Source: Bacteroidales bacterium
GTDB lineage: Bacteria > Bacteroidota > Bacteroidia > Bacteroidales > JAADGE01
Direction of reading: 5' to 3'
Assembly (NCBI GenBank): GCA_021108035.1
Contig: JAIORQ010000052.1
Coordinates: forward strand, 1-64,000
DNA: 64,000 bases
Positions 50,670 to 59,086 of the stretch are shown in pieces; position 1 is the first letter of the stretch, and each line of letters begins with the position of its first letter. Made by a program: the position numbers and the translations under genes. The notes beneath the pieces were generated by a model. The model saw only the letters and a list, made by a program, of their open reading frames with translations, did no database searches and was not told the origin of the DNA.

Positions 50670-52696
50670 TCTATACTAAATCTTACTTCGGCACCTTCAA
50701 CGTATCTTCTTATCTTATATTTATCATCTTCGATTATTGGATTCATTTTCAGATCAATCATTCTGATGTTTCTGCAATTAGCAATTTCGGGTGGCAAACT
50801 TGTGAGTTTGTTTCCGAACAAATTCAGAATTGATAATGATTCCATTCCTCCGATTTCGGGCGGTAACTTTGTTAGTTGATTTCCAAATAAATTAAAATCT
50901 TCTAAAAAGATTAGATTTTGAATTCCGGGTGGTAATGTTTTTAGTTTATTATCACTGATTGATAATTTGTTTAATGCCGGTATTTTTGTAATACTTAAAG
51001 GAAATTCTTCAAATTTATTGGAACTTAAGTCAATAATGATCAAATATTGAAGATTTTCAATGCTTTCCGGTAATTTGCTTAAGAAATTTCCCCTTACATT
51101 AATATCCGACAGATTTGGGATGTTACCTATTTCAGCAGGTAGTTCAGAAATATTATTGTTACCTGCAGATAATTTTATCAGATTACCCATTTTGCTTATT
51201 TCCGGAGGTATAATGCTCAAATTAATATTTTGGCTTACATCCAGTTCTGTTACATTTATTAATTTTCCGATGCTTGCCGGAAGAGTTTCCAATTTATTCT
51301 TCTTTGCATATAGTGTAAGCAAATTTGTAAGATTACCAATTTCATTCGGTAATTTAACAATACTGTTTGATTCTATGCTTAATACTTCAAGATTTTTCAG
51401 ATTGCAGATTTCTTTAGGTAAAGAACTTAAATTGTTTTGTCTGAAATCAACATATTGAAGTTCTGTAAGTTCTCCAATTTCAACAGGTATTTCATCCAAT
51501 TGATTATCTCTTAAATCAAGCATTTTCAGATGTTTAAGATTTTTTATGGATTTTGGTAAATAACTTATACTGTTTCTTGCAAGTTTTAATATTTCTAAAT
51601 TAGACAGTTCTCCAATCTCACTTGGTATTTTACTGATATTATTTTCTTCAAGATTTAAAGATTGCAAATTGTATAATTCTGTTAGTTCCGTTGGTATAAC
51701 CGGGGTATTTATTAATGTTAAAATATATACTTTTCCGGGATTTTTAAGTGCCTCATCCATAGATGTATATTCCAGGGCTTCTTGTAACTCTCGGGTATTT
51801 AATTTCAAATTAATATCACAATCTTTCAAAGAATCTTTTAATTCTTTAATTGCAATTGCAGTAATACGATTTCCCCTAAGATCAATATACCTTAAAGCAT
51901 CCATTTCTAATAATCCTTCCGGAATATCTTTAATTTTGTTAAATCCGAAGTTAATATAAGGGATTTTTGTTTCTTCATAAATTACCGGGTGAATGGCATC
52001 AATTTTATTATACTCAATCTCAAGTTTCTCAAGATTAGTCATATCTTTGATCTTATCACTTAAAGAATAAATTCTGTTATCATTTAAATATAGTTCTTTC
52101 AAATTCTTATTTTTAGTGATATTTTTCGGAAATTCTTCTAATTTGTTATTATTAAGATATAATACTTCAAGTCCAATCATTTTAGTTAATGAAGGAACAT
52201 CAACGATTTTATTTTCAGAAAGGTCAAGATAAATAAGATTTTCAAGTTTTTGAATTTCTTTAGGTATCTCTATAATCCTGTTTTTTCTTAAATTCAGTTT
52301 TTCCAGAGATACTAATTCCGGGAAATCACTTGGGAGTTCTTCTATTTTATTATTTCTTAAATTAAGTTCTCTTAAATTTTTTAATTTACCGAAGTTTTTC
52401 GGCAATTCTTTAATTCTGTTATTTTCTGCAATAATGGTTTCTAAATTTGTTAACTTTGAAAAACTTGCAGGTAGTTTTTTTAAATTATTAAAACTGATAT
52501 TTAAATACTTGAGATTAACTAACTTTCCTATATCTTTCGGCAGTTCATCAAGAAAAGCACTGTTAAGGTTTAATGAATCTACATTTTCAGGATCAGCAAG
52601 AGCTATATTGATATTATAATACACTTGCGAATTGAGATAACTGCTTATGCTTAAGCTGATTGCAAGTGCTATTAATACTTGTTTGTATTTTTTCAT
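50666..52696 (-). CDS. Leucine-rich repeat protein
   Basis: 676 residues. Signal peptide about 1-24. Nearly the whole mature protein consists of roughly 23-residue LRRs of the LxxLxLxxNxLxxLPxxIxxL type; examples are LKYLNISFNNLKKLP and LEILKLARNSISYLP. A break near residues 300-345 (DINLKLNTRELQEALEYT) separates two LRR blocks, giving about two dozen repeats. No T9SS tail, so it is probably periplasmic or bound to the outer membrane. Ligand unknown; such proteins usually bind other proteins. Confidence 0.92.
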   Translation of the reverse strand: MKKYKQVLIALAISLSISSYLNSQVYYNINIALADPENVDSLNLNSAFLDELPKDIGKLVNLKYLNISFNNLKKLPASFSKLTNLETIIAENNRIKELPKNFGKLKNLRELNLRNNKIEELPSDFPELVSLEKLNLRKNRIIEIPKEIQKLENLIYLDLSENKIVDVPSLTKMIGLEVLYLNNNKLEEFPKNITKNKNLKELYLNDNRIYSLSDKIKDMTNLEKLEIEYNKIDAIHPVIYEETKIPYINFGFNKIKDIPEGLLEMDALRYIDLRGNRITAIAIKELKDSLKDCDINLKLNTRELQEALEYTSMDEALKNPGKVYILTLINTPVIPTELTELYNLQSLNLEENNISKIPSEIGELSNLEILKLARNSISYLPKSIKNLKHLKMLDLRDNQLDEIPVEIGELTELQYVDFRQNNLSSLPKEICNLKNLEVLSIESNSIVKLPNEIGNLTNLLTLYAKKNKLETLPASIGKLINVTELDVSQNINLSIIPPEISKMGNLIKLSAGNNNISELPAEIGNIPNLSDINVRGNFLSKLPESIENLQYLIIIDLSSNKFEEFPLSITKIPALNKLSISDNKLKTLPPGIQNLIFLEDFNLFGNQLTKLPPEIGGMESLSILNLFGNKLTSLPPEIANCRNIRMIDLKMNPIIEDDKYKIRRYVEGAEVRFSID

Positions 52697-52731
52697 TAGT
52701 GAGGTATTAAAATGACAGAATTATATAAGTA

Positions 52732-53001
52732 ATATGGCAACCTCTAATAATTAATTTCTTTCAAGAAACAAATATAATGACCAAGATGCAAGGCATATTT
52801 TTTTTGGAATAGCCGTAGCTATTGCAAAAAAAATTAACGCAGTCAGATTGGTCATTATATTTGTTCCCAAAGGGTTTTCAGAGTTTTCCATATACTTCTT
52901 CAAATTTTCTTGAATTATCCCGATAGTGCTTCAAAAATTTTCATCGTCTATGAAAAACTCTGAAAATCTTGATGCAAATTAATTTTTAGAGGTTGCCATA
53001 T
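52732..53001. repeat. 270-bp structured element B, sister of the element at 37372
   Basis: The left arm (52732-52757, beginning ATATGGCAACCTCTAA) pairs with 52976-53001 at 25 of 26 positions. The interior follows element A in order: TTTCTTTCAA-AAACAAAT, a T/A-flanked hairpin GGAATAGCCGTAGCTATTGC, TTGTTCCCAAAGGGTTTTC, then a second hairpin with TTTTCAGAGTTTTC and its complement. Arm sequences differ from element A, but within each element both arms agree. It fills most of the 350-bp gap; no gene is present. Confidence 0.88.
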
Positions 53002-53046
53002 GTAAAACTATCTTCAAATAACGAAAGTAAAGAAAATTTTTAAATA

Positions 53047-55791
53047 CTATTCAATTTTTATGCCTAAAAAAGTAATATCATCTCTTTGGTTAACATCTTT
53101 TTTATGCGAATTAAAGGTTTTTAAAAGATATTCTTTTTGTTCAGATAATGGTAATGATGCAATTTTACTTAATATTTCGGCTAAATTCACTGAACCTATT
53201 TTTTTACCTGAAGGAGAATCTTGGTCAATATATCCGTCAGTAAAAAGATAAAGAATATCGTTTGAAGAAACTTTAATTTTTTTATCAGTAAAATTAATTT
53301 TATCATAATAATGACCGCCTATTGTTTTAATATCTCCTCTTAATTTATTAAGTATATTTTTTTTTGAATTATAGTGAAAAACTGTTTGTTTAGCACCGCT
53401 AAAAACAATCTCTTTTACACCCTTGCCTTTTTTTTCTATTCGACATAAAGAGATATCCATACCGTCTCTGTTTCCTGTTATCTTTTGTTTAAGTGTAATT
53501 TTTACGGATATATGCATTTCTTCGAGTATTTTTGAAGGCATAGTAATGCTTTTCTCATTAACAACAGAATTTAATATTCTTGCTCCTATCATACTCATAA
53601 ATGCACCCGGAACTCCGTGTCCGGTACAATCAATAACGGCAAAATAAGTATATGGGCTTTCTTTTTTATCAGAAAACCAGTAAAAATCACCTGATACAAT
53701 ATCTTTGGGTAAATATATAAGGAAAAAGTCATTATTTTTTCGCATGTTTAAGGGAGCAGGAAGTATTGCTTTTTGTATGTTTTGGGCATATCTTAAACTC
53801 GCATTGATTTCTTCTCTTTGTTTTTCTAATTCATAACTTTTCATTATCATTAAACGATTGTTTTTAACTTTTTCAGAAATATCAGTATCAATAATAATTA
53901 TATTTTGAATATCTCCTGAAAGATCAGTAATTGCTTTTATATTTGTTTGTATCCAAATTTTTTCACCTGCCGGATTGAATGTAGAAAACTCATAGCTGCC
54001 CGATGTTTTATTTTTAATGCATTTTTTAATTACTTTTAAGATTTCTTTATAATTGCTTGACTTTTTTAATGCATCAAAAATATTCGGATATATTTTTATA
54101 AATTCATTAAACGGAATATCATATAAGTTGTCAAAACCCTTATTTCCCCATTCAAAATTTCCGTGTTTATCAAGAATAACAACTGCATTATCGGTCTCAT
54201 CAACTGCAGTTTTTAATCGCAATAAATCTTCATTAATCTCAAATAATTGATCTGTTTGAGCCTTAATTTCTTCATTTTGTTGAGTAATCTCATTATTCTT
54301 CTCTAAAATGGCTTTTCTGTTTTTATTAAGTGCTGAGTTTATTCTTTTTTTATGTCTCAGTTGTCTTAAAATCAAAAACATAAAAAATAAACCTATAAGT
54401 ATAATTATAAAAATTCCTAAAAAGATATATTTATTAAATTTTAAACGTTGCTTTTGTTTTTCAGATTTTATTCTGTTTAATTCATTTTCTGTTTGTAGTT
54501 TATTAATTTCATATTCTTTTGTATCAATATCAAATAAAATCTTTTGTTCAGCAATTTTATCATTTAATTCACTTGTATACAGACTGTCATTAATTTTTTT
54601 TATCAGCCTTGAATATTTCAATGATTCTTTATAATTCTTTGTTTTTTCATAATATAACAACAGCACTTCATAACTTTCTATAGAAAGATGCAGATTTTGA
54701 TTATTGCCGGCATCCAATATTTCCGATACCTTACGAATGTGTATCTTGGCATTATTAATTTGGTCTGCCAGAATATAAGCCTTTGCAATATCACAATGAA
54801 CAGATATTTTGTCTTTTAAACTGCCCTTGATTTCATAAATTTCAACAGCTTTTAAATAATATTGTATTGCTGAATTATATTTTTCTGTATTAATATAAAC
54901 CTCAGCGATATCGGAATAATTTATTGCTAATCCGTATTCATCTTTAATGATTTTTTGTAATTTTAATGCTTTTTGAAAATAATTTAATGCTGTATCATAA
55001 TCTTCTTGAAGTTGATACAGAACACCTAAATTAATATAAAGTATTGATTTTTTTTTAATATTATTTTTAATATTTGCTAATGCTAAAGCTTTAAAATAAT
55101 ATTTCAATGCCTCGTCATAATCTTTGATATCTTTATGTATCAATCCTAAATTATTGTATATTGTTATAATAGTAAGTGTATCATTTAATTCAGAATATAA
55201 TATATATGCTTTTGACATTGATTCCAAGCTCTTATTATAAAATCCTAATTCTTTGTATATCAATCCAAGATTATTGAGTGATGCAGCTTCTCTGTCTTTA
55301 AGTTTATATTCTTTTGACTTCTCATAACTCTGTTGCATATAGTCAATTGCATTTTTATAGTTCCCTTTATTAAGATATACAATAGCTATGTTATTTAAAG
55401 ATTTTGTCTCATGAATTTTATCATTATTAGCGATACTGATATCATGCAAGATATTCATGAAGTGAAATGCACTGTCACAATCTCCGGCATATAAAAATCC
55501 TTTGCCTTTAATATCCAAAGCTTTCAAATAAAGTTCATTATTAGTATCTTTAATCAGTAAAAGTGCTTTGTTTGATAAGTAAACTGATGAATCGGAATTG
55601 CATTTTAAATATGATTGTGCAAGTTTAATAAGGTTTATAATTTCTGTAGTATCTTGCAGATCATTATTTTTATGTAATGTAGTTTTGTTATTTTGAGAAT
55701 AATTCTCAGAATAAAAAAGAAATATTAATGCAAACAATACAATGATATTTCCGGTATAATATTTTAAATTAAGAAAAGGCATTATATACAT
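53047..55791 (-). CDS. TPR-PAS-PP2C (SpoIIE-type) sensor phosphatase
   Basis: 914 residues; ATG 55782 is an alternative start. Signal/anchor about 10-30. Tetratricopeptide repeats fill about 50-410 (for instance SLNNLGLIYKELGFYNKSLE). One membrane helix (about 456-476) leads to a coiled coil (480-530), a PAS domain (about 525-640) and a second coiled coil. The C-terminal SpoIIE-like PP2C phosphatase spans about 685-914 with VSGDFYW (Asp702), DCTGHGVPGAFMS (Asp721), GMDISL and FTDGYIDQ. The TPRs should be periplasmic and the phosphatase cytoplasmic. It probably dephosphorylates an anti-sigma-antagonist type partner; none is encoded nearby. Confidence 0.92.
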   Translation of the reverse strand: MYIMPFLNLKYYTGNIIVLFALIFLFYSENYSQNNKTTLHKNNDLQDTTEIINLIKLAQSYLKCNSDSSVYLSNKALLLIKDTNNELYLKALDIKGKGFLYAGDCDSAFHFMNILHDISIANNDKIHETKSLNNIAIVYLNKGNYKNAIDYMQQSYEKSKEYKLKDREAASLNNLGLIYKELGFYNKSLESMSKAYILYSELNDTLTIITIYNNLGLIHKDIKDYDEALKYYFKALALANIKNNIKKKSILYINLGVLYQLQEDYDTALNYFQKALKLQKIIKDEYGLAINYSDIAEVYINTEKYNSAIQYYLKAVEIYEIKGSLKDKISVHCDIAKAYILADQINNAKIHIRKVSEILDAGNNQNLHLSIESYEVLLLYYEKTKNYKESLKYSRLIKKINDSLYTSELNDKIAEQKILFDIDTKEYEINKLQTENELNRIKSEKQKQRLKFNKYIFLGIFIIILIGLFFMFLILRQLRHKKRINSALNKNRKAILEKNNEITQQNEEIKAQTDQLFEINEDLLRLKTAVDETDNAVVILDKHGNFEWGNKGFDNLYDIPFNEFIKIYPNIFDALKKSSNYKEILKVIKKCIKNKTSGSYEFSTFNPAGEKIWIQTNIKAITDLSGDIQNIIIIDTDISEKVKNNRLMIMKSYELEKQREEINASLRYAQNIQKAILPAPLNMRKNNDFFLIYLPKDIVSGDFYWFSDKKESPYTYFAVIDCTGHGVPGAFMSMIGARILNSVVNEKSITMPSKILEEMHISVKITLKQKITGNRDGMDISLCRIEKKGKGVKEIVFSGAKQTVFHYNSKKNILNKLRGDIKTIGGHYYDKINFTDKKIKVSSNDILYLFTDGYIDQDSPSGKKIGSVNLAEILSKIASLPLSEQKEYLLKTFNSHKKDVNQRDDITFLGIKIE

Positions 55792-55894
55792 CTGAATTGC
55801 AATATAATAAAAAATTTAATAAGAACATATTTTTTTTTATTAATGTTCGATTTTTTTTGACCTTTCTAAATAATAATATGCTTGAACAAATGTT

Positions 55895-56034
55895 ACGGGT
55901 ACTCCTAAAAACTCAAAAATTAAGGCTTTTTGTCCGTCAGCTGACGGATAATACCGGAGTTCCGAAAGCATTCGGAATGAGGATTTTAAAATTTCAAAGT
56001 AACGCAAAGATTTGGGTTCTTAGGAGTGCCCTTA
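55895..56034. repeat. 140-bp element with termini of the 37372 type
   Basis: Left end ACGGGTACTCCTAAAAACTC (from 55895) and right end TTGGGTTCTTAGGAGTGCCC (56012-56031) are inverted copies, 19 of 23 positions over the longer match, and match the termini of element A. The interior has two hairpins instead: TCCGTCAGCTGACGGA (55933-55948) and TTCCGAAAGCATTCGGAA (55960-55977). The last bases of the right end supply the stop codon of folC. A spurious 85-codon frame crosses it. Confidence 0.82.
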
Positions 56035-57318
56035 TATTATTTCTGCCACTATAAATGTACTCCCGCAAATCAAAATCATATCAGAACTGTTTGCTTGTTC
56101 TTTTGCTTTTTTTATAGCCTGATTTACTGTTGAGTATGTTTCACCATAGAGTTGAAATTTTTTAGCTTTACATTGTAATTCAGTTTCATCCAATGCTCTC
56201 GGTATATTTGCCTGTGTAAAATAGTATACGGCAGTTCTCGGTAAAAGGTTCAGTATTGTATCAATATCTTTATCATTTACAGTTCCGAAAATAAAATGAA
56301 GTTGCTTATATGCTGTTGTTTTTAATTGATTTAAAATTTCATTAATACCGGCAATATTATGCCCTGTATCTGCAACAATCAGAGGGTTATAACCTAAAAT
56401 ATGCCACCTGCCTGCAAATCCGGTATTGTTATGAACATTTAATAATCCCGAATATATATTATCTTCTGAAATTGAATATTTTTCAGACAAAAAATCAATA
56501 ATTTTTAATGATGTAATAATATTTTTCTTTTGATACAATCCGATTAAGTCCGTTGTTAAATTTTTAAATATTAGTTGATGATTCTTTCTTACATTGAATA
56601 CTTGTTTATAATCTGTATTAAGAAGCGAACAGTCAATATTATATTCCGAATCGGCAAAATAAATGTCAGAGTCATTTTTTTTTGCTTTTTTAATGAATAT
56701 ATCTGATGTTTTTTCATCTTTTTCACCTATAACAACAGGAATATTCGGTTTAATGATACCCGCTTTTTCTTGTGCGATTTCTTCTGTTGTATTTCCCAAA
56801 AACTGTGTATGGTCTATGCTTATATTTGTAATAACCGATAATATTGGTGTAATAATGTTTGTAGAATCTAATCTGCCGCCGAGACCGACTTCAATAATCG
56901 CAAAATCGACTTTATTTTCAGCAAAATGATCAAAAGCCATTGCAACAGACATTTCAAAAAAAGACGGTTTAATTTTTATGAAATCAGGCATAAATCGTTT
57001 AACGAAATTAATCACACTTTCTTCAGAAATCATTTTCCCGTTGATTCTTATACGTTCTCTGAAATCTTTCAAATGTGGTGATGTATATAAACCTGTTTTA
57101 TAACCGGCAGTTTGTAATACAGAAGAAAGAATATGAGATACAGAGCCTTTGCCGTTTGTGCCGGCAATATGGATGCTTTTAAATTTATTTTGCGGATTGT
57201 CATTAAGTTTACATAAAGCCGTAATATTGCTCATGTCTTTTTTATAAGCAATTTTCCCTTGTCTTTGAAACATAGGCAGCCGGCTGAATAGCCATTCAAT
57301 TGTTTCTTGATAATTCAT
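56032..57318 (-). CDS. folC: Folylpolyglutamate/dihydrofolate synthase
   Basis: 428 residues of the Mur-ligase-like FolC family. It joins glutamate to dihydropteroate or folates with ATP. Visible motifs are AGTNGKGSVSH (P-loop), YTSPHLKDFRERIRING, IIEVGLGGRLDSTN and SIDHTQFLGNT, and the C-terminal domain has DTGHNIAGI. The gene's TAA lies at the edge of the repeat element at 55895-56034, so the C-terminus may have been reset by insertion, though the length is near normal. Cytoplasmic housekeeping gene. Confidence 0.95.
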   Translation of the reverse strand: MNYQETIEWLFSRLPMFQRQGKIAYKKDMSNITALCKLNDNPQNKFKSIHIAGTNGKGSVSHILSSVLQTAGYKTGLYTSPHLKDFRERIRINGKMISEESVINFVKRFMPDFIKIKPSFFEMSVAMAFDHFAENKVDFAIIEVGLGGRLDSTNIITPILSVITNISIDHTQFLGNTTEEIAQEKAGIIKPNIPVVIGEKDEKTSDIFIKKAKKNDSDIYFADSEYNIDCSLLNTDYKQVFNVRKNHQLIFKNLTTDLIGLYQKKNIITSLKIIDFLSEKYSISEDNIYSGLLNVHNNTGFAGRWHILGYNPLIVADTGHNIAGINEILNQLKTTAYKQLHFIFGTVNDKDIDTILNLLPRTAVYYFTQANIPRALDETELQCKAKKFQLYGETYSTVNQAIKKAKEQANSSDMILICGSTFIVAEII

Positions 57319-57648
57319 TGTTTACATTGAATACATTGTTAAATTGTTTCATTGCTAAATTGTTAAATTGAAGCAATACATAAATATAAACACAAAAATA
57401 AAATAATACAGTAAATAGTTTGACAACGGAAAAAGATTATTTATTTTTGAGTTTTCAGACAGGCAGTAAAAGGGGTATTCAAGAAAAATAATTTTACAAA
57501 TACCCGGCAATCGATTTATGCAGTATGAAGACTATTGTCTGTGGACTGCTGACTGTGTACTGAATACTACTGACTAAAAATCATAAAATTAAACAAACCA
57601 AAAAATTTGTTAAAAAATAATTTATAAATACTAAATTTTACATACGCT
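57319..57648. other. Divergent intergenic region folC/phoH
   Basis: 330 bases between divergent housekeeping genes. It contains loosely repeated ATTGTTAAATTG-type and GACTG/CTGACTG-type words (about 57320-57375 and 57530-57570) but no palindrome, terminator or convincing promoter box that I can support. Confidence 0.5.
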
Positions 57649-58971
57649 ATGGCAAAAAAAACTTTTATACTTGATACAAATGTAATTCTTCATGATTTCA
57701 GAAGTTTATTACAATTTGAAGATAATGATGTTATTATTCCTATTACCGTTCTTGAAGAATTGGATACTTTTAAAAAAGGAAGTACTGAAATTAATTTTCA
57801 TGCGAGGGAGTTTATGCGGGAGTTGGATAAACTGGCAGGTGATAATCTTTTTAACGGGGGAATTTCTCTCGGTGAAGGCAGAGGGACTTTAAAAATCGAA
57901 CTTGGTAAAAAGTTCTCTGAAGAAATGGAAGTATCATTCAGTGAAAAAAAACCGGATCACAGGATTCTGGCAGTTGCTGATTACTATCAGCGTAATTTTC
58001 CTGAAAAGGATATTGCTTTGGTAAGTAAGGATATTAATTTAAGAATGAAAGCAAAATCTTTGGGAATTAATGCCCAAGATTACGAAACCGGAAAAGTCAG
58101 AAATATTGATGAGCTTTATAAAGAGGTTCATACATATGACGGAATTGATGATAAATTAATTTCAAGATTATTCCAAGAAGATAACGGAATTGATATTAAC
58201 GAATTCAATTTTGAGCATGAACCTAAAGTAAATTCATTTTTTATCTTAAAAGGAAGTAATTCAAGTGCTCTCGCTAAATTTAAAAATATTGAAAAAACGG
58301 TTGTAAAGGTCAGCAAAAGAGCAGCATACAATATAAAACCAAGAAATGCCGAGCAAACATTTGCCATGGAGGCATTGTTGGATTCTCATATAAATTTAGT
58401 ATCAATAACAGGTAAAGCCGGAACCGGAAAAACATTATTGGCACTCGCAGCAGCTTTACAACAAAGAAGAGACTATGAGCAAATTTTGTTAGCAAGGCCT
58501 ATTGTTCCGTTGTCAAACAGAGATCTCGGATATTTGCCCGGTGACGAACAGCAAAAGATAGGGCCTTATATGCAACCTTTATTTGACAATTTAACAGTAA
58601 TTAAGCATCAATTCGGCAGGCAAAGTAAAGACCATGCTCGAATAGATGATATGCTTAAAGACGAAAAGTTGGTAATTACGCCCTTAGCATATATCAGAGG
58701 AAGAAGTTTATCCAAAGCTTTTTTTATTATTGATGAAGCACAAAACCTTACTCCGCATGAAGTAAAAACAATAGTAACCAGAGCAGGAGAGGGCACAAAA
58801 ATGATCTTTACCGGAGATATTAATCAGATAGATTCTCCCTATTTAGATACAAAATCAAACGGATTATCATATCTAACCGACAGAATGAAAGGACAAGACA
58901 TTTTTGCCCACATTAATTTAACAAAAGGAGAAAGAAGTTATTTGGCTGAATTGGCGAGTGATCTTTTGTAA
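57649..58971 (+). CDS. PhoH2-type PIN-PhoH protein
   Basis: 440 residues. The N-terminal PIN ribonuclease domain (about 1-150) has FILDTNVILHD and later acidic residues in DHRILAVADYY and LVSKDINLR. The PhoH ATPase domain (about 225-440) has Walker A GKAGTGKT (255-262), Walker B FFIIDEAQ (358-365) and MIFTGDINQID. PhoH2 proteins of this layout act as ATP-dependent RNA-unwinding ribonucleases. It is a lone gene followed by a strong terminator. Cytoplasmic. Confidence 0.95.
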   Translation: MAKKTFILDTNVILHDFRSLLQFEDNDVIIPITVLEELDTFKKGSTEINFHAREFMRELDKLAGDNLFNGGISLGEGRGTLKIELGKKFSEEMEVSFSEKKPDHRILAVADYYQRNFPEKDIALVSKDINLRMKAKSLGINAQDYETGKVRNIDELYKEVHTYDGIDDKLISRLFQEDNGIDINEFNFEHEPKVNSFFILKGSNSSALAKFKNIEKTVVKVSKRAAYNIKPRNAEQTFAMEALLDSHINLVSITGKAGTGKTLLALAAALQQRRDYEQILLARPIVPLSNRDLGYLPGDEQQKIGPYMQPLFDNLTVIKHQFGRQSKDHARIDDMLKDEKLVITPLAYIRGRSLSKAFFIIDEAQNLTPHEVKTIVTRAGEGTKMIFTGDINQIDSPYLDTKSNGLSYLTDRMKGQDIFAHINLTKGERSYLAELASDLL

Positions 58972-58997
58972 TTAATAATAACATGTAACAACATAAC

Positions 58998-59032
58998 AAA
59001 GGAATAATTCACAACAGTTATTCCTTTTTTTT
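58998..59032 (+). terminator. Terminator after the PhoH gene
   Basis: A 10-bp perfect stem AAAGGAATAA (58998-59007) / TTATTCCTTT (59018-59027) with a 10-base loop, running into a T-run. Confidence 0.9.
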
Positions 59033-59086
59033 ATTCAAATACGAATTTTTTTTCTTAAATTTACATAAAATTAAATACTCAATCTT

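Noticed and set aside
55797-56054. An 85-codon plus-strand frame between the PP2C and folC genes
   Set aside because: It runs through the repeat element at 55895-56034 and has no protein-like features.
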